Below are positions 8,890 to 17,409 of a DNA stretch of 64,000 nt, piece by piece. Every line of letters starts with the position of its first letter. The first letter of the stretch is position 1. The stretch comes from JACCXG01 sp963717745 (GTDB lineage: Bacteria > Acidobacteriota > Vicinamibacteria > Vicinamibacterales > 2-12-FULL-66-21): assembly GCA_963717745.1 (NCBI GenBank), contig CAVQXJ010000011.1, positions 155,004 to 219,003 of the forward strand, written 5' to 3'. Made by a program: the position numbers and the translations under genes. The notes beneath the pieces were generated by a model. It did no database searches. It worked only from the letters and a program-made list of their open reading frames with translations, and was not told the origin of the DNA.

Positions 8890-10365
8890 ATGCTCCACCT
8901 TCCAATTCTCCGTCAGGGCATTCCCTACAAGAGCCTGGATATCGTGAGAGTGCCGCACTATCAGACGCGGGAGCCATTCGTCGAAATCAGTCAGGCGAAC
9001 GCCGGGCTGATCCGGCGCGATCTGCGGCCGGAGCGGCAGGCGGCGGCGCGCCAGGCGCTGGCGCGGCTGCCGTTCGCGCGGCTGATCGCGATGTGCAGCG
9101 AGGCGGCGGATCACTTCCTGAACGACAGCCTGCCGCTCGGCGACGGCGAACAGTCGCCGGTCGACTACGTGCTGCAGCTGTCGGCGACGACCGGGATGCC
9201 GCACGCGCTGGTCCGGCGCAACATGCAGCGGGTCGCCGGCGTGATGCGGCAGATGAACACGGTGCTGGGCGGCCTGACCCGCGGGCTGGATCTCTCCGTT
9301 CTCGACACCGGCCACGGCGAGCACGATGGCCACGTCCTGAGCTTCTATCCGCGGACCGACGCAATGGGCGTGGTGCTGCCGAGCAATTCGCCGGGCGTGC
9401 ACTCGCTCTGGGTGCCGGCGATCGCCTTGAAGATTCCGCTGGTCCTGAAGCCGGGCAGCGCCGAGCCGTGGACGCCATTCCGGATTGCGCAGGCATTCAT
9501 GAAGGCCGGATGCCCGCCGGAGGCGTTCAGCTATTACCCCGCGGACCATGCCGGCGCCGGTGAGATTCTGCGCAGGACGGGCCGGAGCATGTTCTTCGGC
9601 GACGTCTCGGCGGTGGGCGGGTGGGAAGGGGACCCGCGGGTCGAGCTGCACGGACCCGGCTACAGCAAGATCCTGATTGGCGACGATCTGCTCGAAGGCG
9701 ACGCCTGGAGGCAGCATCTCGATCTGATCGCGGGATCAATCGCCGACAACGGCGGCCGGTCGTGCGTCAATGCCTCCGGAGTCTGGGTGGCCGCCTCGCA
9801 TGCCGCACGGGTGGCCGATGCCATTGCGGCGAAGCTGGCGGCGATCGTCCCGCGTGCCGCCGACGACGAGGCGGCGACACTGGCGCCGTTCGCGGATCCC
9901 AAGGTCGCCGAGCGGATCTCCGGGCAGATCGACGCCGGGCTGTCGACCCCAGGGGCGCGCGAGGTCACGCTCGATCATCGACCCACCCCGCGGCTCGCCA
10001 CGCTCGCTGGCAGCACCTATCTGCAGCCGACGCTGGTGCTGTGCGACTCGCCCGAGCATCCGCTGGCCAACCGTGAGTTCCTGTTCCCATTTGCGGCGGT
10101 GGTGGCGGTCAGCCCCGACGAGATGGCGCGGGTGCCGGCCGCGATGGGCAAGACGCTGGTCGTGACCGTGCTCTCCCGCGACCGCGGGCTGGTGAACCGC
10201 CTGCTCGGCTCGTCGCTGGTCGATCGCTTGAACGTCGGCGCGATCCAGACCAACCAGATCAGCTGGGATCAGCCGCACGAGGGCAACCTGTTCGAGCACC
10301 TATACGCCCGGCGATCGTTCCAGCAACACGCGGACGAGGCGCTCGCCGCGGCCGCCGACGCGTGA
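8890..10365 (+). CDS. Aldehyde dehydrogenase-superfamily protein (acyl-CoA reductase-like)
   Basis: 491 aa, ALDH superfamily. The nucleotide-binding part shows GVVLPSNSPGVHSLWVPAIALKIPLVLKPG, the general-base region VELHGPGYSKI (Glu252) and the catalytic cysteine in NGGRSCVNAS (Cys292). The C-terminal NVGAIQTNQISWDQPHEGNLFEHLY closes the fold. The first ~100 residues have no typical ALDH N-terminus, and the HGPGYSK variant of ELGG recalls LuxC-type acyl reductases, so reduction of an acyl thioester or acyl-enzyme to an aldehyde is plausible. The stop overlaps the GTG start of the glycosyltransferase by 4 bases (GTGA), indicating translational coupling. An upstream partner could be the ligase at 3604. 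Confidence 0.8.
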   Translation: MLHLPILRQGIPYKSLDIVRVPHYQTREPFVEISQANAGLIRRDLRPERQAAARQALARLPFARLIAMCSEAADHFLNDSLPLGDGEQSPVDYVLQLSATTGMPHALVRRNMQRVAGVMRQMNTVLGGLTRGLDLSVLDTGHGEHDGHVLSFYPRTDAMGVVLPSNSPGVHSLWVPAIALKIPLVLKPGSAEPWTPFRIAQAFMKAGCPPEAFSYYPADHAGAGEILRRTGRSMFFGDVSAVGGWEGDPRVELHGPGYSKILIGDDLLEGDAWRQHLDLIAGSIADNGGRSCVNASGVWVAASHAARVADAIAAKLAAIVPRAADDEAATLAPFADPKVAERISGQIDAGLSTPGAREVTLDHRPTPRLATLAGSTYLQPTLVLCDSPEHPLANREFLFPFAAVVAVSPDEMARVPAAMGKTLVVTVLSRDRGLVNRLLGSSLVDRLNVGAIQTNQISWDQPHEGNLFEHLYARRSFQQHADEALAAAADA

Positions 10366-11654
10366 GGATTCTGTCGTTCACGGGCGGCGCCGGAGCGATG
10401 TACTGCGGCAGTTGCCTGCGCGACAACGCGCTCGCCGCCGCGCTGCTCGCCCGCGGGCACGACGTGCTGCTCACGCCGGTCTACACTCCGACCCGCACCG
10501 ACGAGCGCAACGTCAGCGGCGCCCAGGTGTTCTTCGGCGGAATCAGCGTTTTTCTCGAGCAGCAGGTGCCGCTGTTCCGGCACTCGCCGCGCGTCTTCGA
10601 TCGGCTGTGGGATGCACCCTGGGTCATTCGGCTGGCGACCAAGCGTCAGATCAAAGTCGATCCCGCCAGCCTCGGCGAGATGACCGTCTCCATGCTGCGC
10701 GGCGAGCAGGGGTTCCAGGCCAAGGAGATCTCCAAGCTGCTCGACTGGCTGCGCACCGAGCCGCGGTTCGACGTCGTCAACCTGCCCTATGCGCTGCTGA
10801 TCGGACTGGCCGGGCCGCTCCGCCGCGAGCTGAAGGCGCCGATCTGTTGCACGCTGCAGGGAGAGAATCTGTTCCTCGACGGCCTCGGCGAGGCACACCG
10901 GCGGGAGTCGATGGCGCTGATTCGCGGCGCCGCGCAGCACGTCGACCTGTTCCTTCCCGTGAGCGAGTACTACCGCGACTTCATGCCCGGCTATCTCGGG
11001 GTTCCGCGCGAGAAGATGCGGCTGGTGCCGCTCGGCATCAACATGGAGGGACTCACTCCGCGGCCGGAACGCCGCGACGGCGCGTTCACGGTTGGCTATC
11101 TTGCGCGGATCGCGCCGGAGAAGGGCCTCCATCTCCTGTGCGAAGCCTACCGGGCGCTGCGCCAGCGCGAGCCCTCGGGCGCCTCGAGGCTGATAGCGGC
11201 GGGTTACCTTCCACCGGAACACCAGCCCTACCTCGACGAGATCCAGCGCAAGATGCGCGAATGGGGCCTCGGCCACGAGTTCGAGTACCGCGGCGAAGTC
11301 GATCGCGCGCAGAAGACCGCGTTCCTCCAGAGCGTGGACGTCTTTTCGGTACCCGCGACCTACGACGAGCCGAAGGGCATGTTCCTGCTCGAGGCGCTGG
11401 CGAACGGCGTCCCGGTGGTGCAGCCGGAGCGCGGCGCGTTTCCCGAGATCGTGTCGAAGACCGGCGGCGGCCTGCTGGTGGCGGTCGACGACCCTGCTGC
11501 GCTCGCGGACGGCATTCTCACGTTGTGGCGAGATCCGGAGCGGGCGGCTGCGTTGGGCCGGGCCGGAGCGCGGGGCGTGCGGGAACACTACGACGTCGGC
11601 GTGATGGCCGAGGCGGCCGAGCAGGCTTACCGGTCCACGATCGGAACACACTAG
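10362..11654 (+). CDS. Glycosyltransferase family 4
   Basis: 430 aa, GT-B fold. The N-terminal domain starts ILSFTGGAGAMYCGSCLRDNALAAALLARGHDV, a form found in actinobacterial and acidobacterial GT4 enzymes. The sugar-nucleotide half has VGYLARIAPEKGLHLLCEAY, RGEVDRAQKTAFLQSVDVFSVPATYDEPKGMFLLEALANGVPVV, and the retaining-GT EX7E pattern in ALANGVPVVQPERGAFPEIV. Acceptor and donor cannot be read from sequence. It starts at GTG 10362, overlapping the reductase stop. The neighbours (acyl reductase upstream, LolD-like ATPase and FtsX permease downstream) suggest glycosylation and export of a lipid-linked product, which is an inference. Confidence 0.87.
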   Translation: MRILSFTGGAGAMYCGSCLRDNALAAALLARGHDVLLTPVYTPTRTDERNVSGAQVFFGGISVFLEQQVPLFRHSPRVFDRLWDAPWVIRLATKRQIKVDPASLGEMTVSMLRGEQGFQAKEISKLLDWLRTEPRFDVVNLPYALLIGLAGPLRRELKAPICCTLQGENLFLDGLGEAHRRESMALIRGAAQHVDLFLPVSEYYRDFMPGYLGVPREKMRLVPLGINMEGLTPRPERRDGAFTVGYLARIAPEKGLHLLCEAYRALRQREPSGASRLIAAGYLPPEHQPYLDEIQRKMREWGLGHEFEYRGEVDRAQKTAFLQSVDVFSVPATYDEPKGMFLLEALANGVPVVQPERGAFPEIVSKTGGGLLVAVDDPAALADGILTLWRDPERAAALGRAGARGVREHYDVGVMAEAAEQAYRSTIGTH

Positions 11655-11707
11655 CCCGCTGATGAAGAACCTCGTGTCAAGGGAGAAAGCAGAAGGGAAC
11701 GGGAGAC
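11653..11707. repeat. Family G purine-rich repeat, copy 1
   Basis: TAGCCCGCTGATGAAGAA followed by TGTCAAGGGAGAAAGCAGAAGGG. The same words recur, in either orientation, at 26287-26345 and 27722-27793, so this is a dispersed repeat just after the glycosyltransferase stop. Confidence 0.6.
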
Positions 11708-11751
11708 TTGCCGGCGACATTGACTAGCACCGATCGGATGCGCCCGGACCC

Positions 11752-12427
11752 ATGCTGACCGTCGATCGAGTCACGAAGCGCTATCGCACTCCCCGGGGGG
11801 AGCTCTCCATCCTGACCGACATCTCGCTGTCGCTCGAGCGCGGCGCCGCGATCGCGATCATGGGACCCTCCGGCAGCGGCAAGAGCACGCTGCTCTATAT
11901 CCTGGGCGCGCTCGAGGCACCGTCGTCTGGCACGGTCACCCTTGACGGCAAGGACCCGTACCGGATGGGCGAGCGGGAACAGGCGGCGTTTCGCAACCAG
12001 CAGATCGGGTTCGTCTTCCAGGATCACTCGCTGCTGCCGCAATGCTCGGTGCTCGAAAACGTGCTCGCGCCGACGTTCGTGGCGCCGCCGGCCGACGCCG
12101 GACCGCGCCGCCGCCACCCGGGCGCAGGCGCTGCTGACCCAGGTCGGACTCGCCGACCGGCTCGCCCATCGTCCCGCCGAGCTGTCGGGCGGCGAAAAAC
12201 AACGGGCCGCGCTCGCGCGCGCGCTCATTCGCAATCCGACACTGCTGCTCTGCGACGAACCGACCGGCAACCTCGATCGTGCCGCGGCCGACACGGTGGC
12301 CGATCTGCTGCTCGAGCTGCATGCGGCCCGCAACACGATCCTGGTGGTGGTGACCCATAGCGCGCCGCTGGCCGCCCGTTTTCCGGTGCGTTATGAGATG
12401 AGCGGCGGGAGTCTGGTGAAGGCGTAG
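11752..12427 (+). CDS. ABC transporter ATP-binding protein, LolD/MacB type (frameshifted at about 12100)
   Basis: About 224 aa after repair. Frame 1 carries the Walker A motif GPSGSGKS (residues 38-45), the Q-loop GFVFQDHSLLPQCSVLENVLAP and stops making sense near 12100. The next frame resumes with TRAQALLTQVGLADRLAHRPAELSGGEKQRAALARALI, Walker B LLLCDEPTGNLD and the H-loop VVVTHS, ending in SGGSLVKA. Deleting one G of the GG at 12100-12101 gives PADADRAAATRAQ and an intact gene. It powers the FtsX-like permease that follows. Between them lies a family A repeat, which begins exactly after this TAG. Confidence 0.85.
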
Positions 12428-12644
12428 TCAAATCCCAAGCTCCAAGCTCCAAATCCCAACCACTCCCAAATCCCAAATCCCAAATAACTCCCAAATGCCA
12501 ACGCCCAATTGATCTCGAGTGCAGGGTTTTGGAAGATGGGTCGGATTTGGCGGTTGGGAGTGATTGGGATTTGGGGTTGGGAGTCGATTTGGGAGTTGGG
12601 AGTTGGGAGTGGTTGGGATTTGGAGCTTGGGATTTGGGATTTGA
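12428..12644. repeat. Family A inverted repeat, copy 3 (inside an ABC operon)
   Basis: 217 bases from TCAAATCCCAA, which directly abuts the ATPase TAG, to TTGGGATTTGA, which ends 3 bases before the permease ATG. The arms are about 12428-12510 and 12535-12644, with a loop containing CCAATTGATCTCGAG. It fills the whole intergenic space between two genes expected to be translated together. Confidence 0.92.
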
Positions 12645-12647
12645 CGA

Positions 12648-15600
12648 ATGTCGCATACGCCATCTAGCACTCCGTAGCACCACCTACCATTGGCGCACCA
12701 ACCTCGCCGTCGGCCTCGGCGTCGCCGCCGCGGTGTCGGTGCTCGGCGGCGCGCTGCTGGTCGGCGACTCGGTGCGCGGCAGTCTGCGCGATCTGGTGCT
12801 GTCGCGGCTCGGCCGGACTGGTCAGGTCGTCTCGTCGATGGGCTTCTTCAGGGAGGCGCTCGCGGCGGATCTGACCGCCAACGGCGCGGCCGCGGCGCCG
12901 CTGATTGCCACGCGCGGGTTCATCACCCACGAGGCCTCGCAGCGGCGGGCGTCGAGCGTGCTCGTCTACGGCGTCGACGAGCGGTTCTGGCGGTTTCACG
13001 GGCTCGAGCCGCGCGACGGCGTGTTCGTGTCGCCGGCGCTCGGGGCAGAGCTCGGCGCCGCGCCTGGCGACGTCCTGTTGACGCGGCTGCAGAAGCCGTC
13101 GGAGATTCCGCTCGAGTCGCTGTTCGCACACAAGGAGGATCTCGGACGCACGATCCGGCTGACCGTCACCGGCTCGCTTCCGCCGGCGCAGCTCGGCGAG
13201 TTCTCGCTTCAACCGCAGCAGTCGGAAGTTCGCGCCGTGTTCGCGCCGCTGTCACGGCTGCAGCGCGATCTTGCGATCGGCAGGCAGGTCAACACCGTGC
13301 TGGTCGCCGGCGAGATCCCCGAGGCCGACGCGGCGCGGACGCTCCGATCCAGCCTGACGCTCGACGATCTGGGCGTCAGCGTGAGCGTGGTGGCGGGAGG
13401 GACCGCCGTGATCGTCGAGAGCGCCAGCGGCGTGATCGGCGACGCGCTCGAGAAGGCGGCGTACGACGGCGCGCGAGAGCTGGGTCAGACCCCGATGCCG
13501 GTATTCACCTACCTGGCGAATGCGATCCGGGTGGGCGATCGGGAAGTGCCGTATTCCCTGGTCAGCGGAATCCACCTGCGCGCGCTCCCGACGTTCGAGC
13601 GCCCCGAAGCTCGCTTGCCCACCGTAGCGCGAAGCGCGGAAGCGGGGGTTCCCAATCTGGGTGCGCCGCTTCCCATGTGGAGGTTGGGCCCGGACTCGAT
13701 CGTCCTGAACGACTGGACGGCGCGCGAGTTGAACGCGAAGGTCGGCGACACCGCCACCCTCGAGTTCTATCTCTGGGACGCCGCCGCCGGACTGCAGACG
13801 AGCACTGCGACATTCACGGTCACCGGCTTCGTGCCGATGACCGGACTGGCCGCCGACCGGCGGCTCGCTCCGGTCTATCCGGGTATCTCCGACTCCGACA
13901 GCCTGTCGGGCTGGGACCCGCCGTTCCCGCTCGACCTCTCCAAAGTCCGCCCGCAAGACGAAGCGTACTGGCGAGACCACCGCACGACACCGAAGGCGTT
14001 CATCTACTACGAGCGCGCGCGCGATTTGTGGTCGACCCGTTACGGCAAGCTCACCGGCCTCCGCTTCGGCGTTCCCGCCGGAGGCAACGCCGAAGCGCTG
14101 GCAGAGGGGCTGCGAGCCGCAGCTGCGGCAGCAGGTCGAGCCGGTCTCGCAGGGCATCGCGCTTACGCCGGCGCGGCGGCAGGCGCTCGAGGCCTCGCGC
14201 GGCGCCACCGATTTCGGCGAGTACTTCACTTACTTCAGCTTCTTCATCGTCGTCTCGGCGCTGCTGCTCGTGGTGCTGTTCTTCCGGCTCGGCATCGAAC
14301 AGCGGCTCCGCCAGATCGGCGTGCTTCGAGCCACCGGGTATACCGAGCGTCATCTCCGCTGGATGCTGTCGGCCGAGGCGGCGGTGATCGCGCTCGCAGG
14401 CGGCGTCGTTGGTGTCGCCGGCGCCATTGCCTATGCGGCCCTCGTCGTGCTCGGTCTGAAAACCTGGTGGGTCGGGGCGGTGGGGACGACGCTCCTCGAG
14501 CTGCATGTGGGGAAGGCGAGCCTCGCAATCGGCTTCGCGGGCGGCATGATTGCGTCGCTCCTCTGCGTGGTGCTGTCGCTGCGGGCGGTGTCGCGGCGGA
14601 GTCCGCGGGCCTTGCTCGGCGCGCACTCGATCGAGCAGCCGGTTGGCGTGGATCCACGGCGATCCCGGCGCGGTGCGCACATCGCCGCTCTGCTGGCGTT
14701 GGCCTCGATGGCGGCCGGATTCGTCAGGCCCGCGGCGCAGGCCGCCGCATTCTTTGTCGCCGGCGCCGCACTGCTGACGGCGTTCCTGTTCATGCTGTCA
14801 TCCTGGCTGCGCTCGCGCGACGCCAGGGCCATCGTCGGCCACGGTACCTGGGCGATGTCCCGCCTCGGCTTTCGCGGCGCGGCGTTTCGGCCGGCGCGGA
14901 GCGTCCTCTCCGCGGCCTTGGTGGCATCGGCGGCGTTCATCATCGTGTCGGTCGACGCGTTCCGCCGCGGTGGGGGAGAGCTCACCCAGGACCAGACGTC
15001 GGGCACCGGCGGATATGTGCTGCTGGCGCAGTCCGAGGTTCCGATCGTGCACGACCCCGACAGCGCCGCCGGACGGGAAGCGCTGGTGGTGCAGTCGCCG
15101 GCCTTCGCGCGGGCCGGCTTCACGCGCTTTCGCTCGAGACCGGGCGAGGACGTGAGCTGCCTGAATCTCTATCGCCCCGGCAATCCGGCGATCGTCGCTC
15201 CGGAAGACTCATTTCTCGATCAGCGGCGTTTTACCTTCGCGGCCTCGCTCGCCGAGAGCGAGCAGGAGCGCGCCAATCCCTGGCTGCTGCTGCGCCGTCC
15301 ATCCTCGGATGGCACCGTCCCGGTGATCGCCGACGCGACTTCGCTGCAGTACGTCCTGCACGCGGCGGTGGGCGACACGATGACCATCGACACCGGCGCC
15401 GCGACGCCGGTGACGCTGCGCTTCGTCGGCGCGCTGCGCGACAGCGTGCTGCAGGGGGAGCTGGTGATGGCGGAGGGGCAGTTCGTTCGGCTGTTCCCGA
15501 GCCAGGAAGGGTATCGCTTCTTCCTGATCGATGCGCCGGATGTCCGCACCTCCGAGCAGGCGCGGCAGCTGGCGGAGATCATCGAGAAAGATCTGCAGCC

Positions 15601-16042
15601 GTTCGGGGTCGACGCGGTGAGCACGGTCGAGCGGCTCGACGCGTTTCACCGGGTGGAGAACACCTACCTCTCGACGTTCCAGGCGCTGGGCGGGCTCGGG
15701 CTGCTGCTCGGCACGATCGGGCTTGCCACGGTGATGTTCCGGAACGTGCTCGAGCGCCGGCGCGAACTGGCGCTGCTGCGCGCCGTCGGCTACGACGCGC
15801 GGCACATCACCGTGATGATCGGGGCCGAGACGCTGTTCCTGCTGCTGTCGGGGCTCGCCGCCGGTGCCGGCTGCGCGATCGTCGCGGTGGCGCCGGCCTG
15901 GCTGGCGCGCGGCGGCAGCGGGCCGGGCGTAGGATTGCTGGTCTTGCTCGGCGCCATCGCCGCGGCCGGGATCCTGTCCGCCGCCGTCGCCACGCGCGCG
16001 GCGGTGACTGGGCCGCTGCTGGAGGCGCTGCGGGCAGAGTAG
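12648..16042 (+). CDS. Large FtsX-like ABC permease (two frameshifts, about 12660 and 14108)
   Basis: About 1130 aa when repaired. The ATG at 12648 reads MSHT, then after removing one C of CC at 12660-12661 continues HLALRSTTYHWRTNLAVGLG, the canonical first TM of large MacB/FtsX permeases. A second extra base lies in the GGGG run at 14106-14109 or just after it. Beyond this the frame reads EPQLRQQVEPVSQGIALTP and FGEYFTYFSFFIVVSALLLVVLFF. Domains: TM1, a large periplasmic domain (about 40-480), TM2-4 with RLRQIGVLRATGYTERHLRW, a central TM pair, a second periplasmic domain, then TMs with RRELALLRAVGYDARHITVMIG. Partner of the ATPase at 11752. Substrate unknown; lipoprotein, lipid or toxin-type extrusion is typical for the class. 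Confidence 0.82.
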
Positions 16043-16090
16043 GATCCACCTTCAAGACGTTGGAGGTAGTGGGAGGTGCCGGATCCCCGC

Positions 16091-16240
16091 CTTCGAGACG
16101 TTGGAGGTGGTGGGAGGTACCGGATCTCAAAAACGGAGCAACGGAGAGAACGAAGTAAAACGGAGAAGACTATTTCAGGCAAACCCTAATTGTCTTTTTC
16201 GTTATTCTCCGTTGCTCCGTTTTTGAGATCCGGTAGCTCC
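16091..16240. repeat. Family B hairpin repeat, copy 1
   Basis: Left arm ACCGGATCTCAAAAACGGAG plus CAACGGAGAGAACGAA (about 16119-16158). The right arm is its mirror TTCTCCGTTGCTCCGTTTTT plus GAGATCCGGTA (about 16204-16235). A unit TTCGAGACGTTGGAGGTGG precedes the left arm and is duplicated in tandem (16050-16083 and 16091-16126). It lies just after the permease stop, and the T-run of the right arm makes it a possible terminator. Confidence 0.85.
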
Positions 16241-16274
16241 AACGACCTCGGCTGCTTCTAATAAGGACGACGAG

Positions 16275-16727
16275 ATGAAAACAATGTTGACAGCACGGGA
16301 CATCAAGGTGGCGCTGGCGGCCGCGGTAATCACGCTCACCGGCGCCGGGATGATGCGGGCACAGACTCCGGTGATGGGCTCACGCATCTTCGAATGGGAC
16401 GCGCTGAAGGTCGAGAAAACGAAGGTCGGCGCCCGGCGCGACGTCGTCCGGCTGCCGACCGCCACGCTCGACGAGCTCGAGATGCACATCACCACGCTCG
16501 ATGCCGGCCAGACCTCGCATGCGCCCCATCAGCATCCGGCCGAGGAGCTGATCATCATCAAGGAGGGCACGCTCGAGTCGTTCGTGAACGGCGAGTACAA
16601 GCGCGTCGGTCCAGGCTCGATCGTCTTCCAGGCGTCCAATCAGCCGCACGCGATCCGGAACGTCGGTACCACGCCGGCGACCTATCACGTGGTGCAGTGG
16701 CAATCGCCAGGCATGCTCAAGAAATGA
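16275..16727 (+). CDS. Exported cupin-domain protein
   Basis: 150 aa. A Sec-type signal peptide covers about residues 1-30 (hydrophobic VALAAAVITLTGAGM, then RAQ). A single small cupin follows: motif 1 is HAPHQHPAEELIIIKEGTLE with metal-binding His/His/Glu, and motif 2 is PGSIVFQASNQPHAIRNVG with the last His. Proteins of this form are often sugar-binding or isomerase-like; no substrate is evident. It starts at ATG 16275, with AAGGACGACGAG upstream. Its TGA abuts family A copy 4. Confidence 0.85.
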   Translation: MKTMLTARDIKVALAAAVITLTGAGMMRAQTPVMGSRIFEWDALKVEKTKVGARRDVVRLPTATLDELEMHITTLDAGQTSHAPHQHPAEELIIIKEGTLESFVNGEYKRVGPGSIVFQASNQPHAIRNVGTTPATYHVVQWQSPGMLKK

Positions 16728-16728
16728 A

Positions 16729-16895
16729 AATCCCAAGATCCAAATCCCAAGCTCCAACCACTCCCAAAGTCCAACGCCCAAGGGTGAAATCCCAAATCCC
16801 AAATTCCCAATCCCGCGTGAATGCCACTGTTGGCGGAGGGTTTGGGATTTGGAAGTTGGGAGTGGTTGGAGCTTGGGATTTGGATCTTGGGATTT
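16729..16895. repeat. Family A inverted repeat, copy 4
   Basis: Arms AAAATCCCAAGATCCAAATC.. at 16729 and ..GATTTGGATCTTGGGATTTT ending at 16895. The ends carry the variant GATCC in both arms, so the two arms changed together. The repeat begins immediately after the cupin TGA. The loop contains GAATGCCACTGTTGGC. Confidence 0.9.
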
Positions 16896-16896
16896 T

Positions 16897-16943
16897 GGAT
16901 GGTGCTGTATTTCAAGCCGTCGGCTTGAAATACAGCACCATCC
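16897..16943. terminator. Perfect 23-bp inverted repeat with 1-base spacer, overlapping a gene's 3' end
   Basis: Bases 16897-16919 are the exact reverse complement of 16921-16943, with a single T between them. The right arm encodes the last residues (MVLYFKP) of the leftward membrane protein whose TGA is at 16914-16912, inside the palindrome. It separates the convergent cupin and membrane-protein genes, so a bidirectional terminator or cruciform is plausible. There is no flanking T-run. Confidence 0.6.
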
Positions 16944-17364
16944 CTGCTCCGATCGCCGTCACCAGAAACCCCACATACAACATCGGGCTCGGCGCGGTCT
17001 TGGGTGGGTGCGTCGCGATCGTGTACAGCACGTTGACGAGCGGCGCGCCGCCGAAGACCAGGGGCATCACGTAGGTCGGAATGCCGCCGGTGCGGAACGA
17101 GAAGATGATGCAGACCGCGCCGAGTGCCCCCAGCGTGCCGGCGACGGTTGCCGCGGTCGTCCCCTCCCGGTTGAATCCGCTCAGGCCCTGCCCCTGCGCG
17201 AACAGCGTAATCACCGGCACCACGACGCCGACCATGAAGTAGGCGACGCCCACGCACAGCAACGCGCGCATCGGACTCCCCAGCTTCACCTGCCCCTGAT
17301 GCAGCATCGCCCCATAGACGCCCCACGACAGCACCGCTCCCGCGACGAACACAAGCCACGTCAT
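16912..17364 (-). CDS. Small integral membrane protein (uncharacterised)
   Basis: 150 aa with about five hydrophobic segments: MTWLVFVAGAVLSWGVYG, RALLCVGVAYFMVGVVVPVI, ATVAGTLGALGAVCIIFSF, YVMPLVFGGAPLVNVLYT and MLYVGFLVTAIGAGMVLYF. It is roughly half the size of an EamA/DMT transporter and lacks a clear family motif. I start at ATG 17364, preceded by GGAGGAG at about 7 bases, rather than 15 bases upstream. Its final codons lie within a perfect palindrome. It is downstream of the TonB receptor, on the same strand with a 45-base gap. I do not assign a function. Confidence 0.7.
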   Translation of the reverse strand: MTWLVFVAGAVLSWGVYGAMLHQGQVKLGSPMRALLCVGVAYFMVGVVVPVITLFAQGQGLSGFNREGTTAATVAGTLGALGAVCIIFSFRTGGIPTYVMPLVFGGAPLVNVLYTIATHPPKTAPSPMLYVGFLVTAIGAGMVLYFKPTA

Positions 17365-17409
17365 TGAAAACTCCTCCACTGAAAACCAATTGAACGACAG
17401 CGGCTGTCG

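Noticed and set aside
3403..16895. CRISPR-like appearance of the AAATCCCAA repeats
   Set aside because: Units are irregular, mirror-imaged rather than direct with fixed spacers, single copies per locus, and no cas genes are present.
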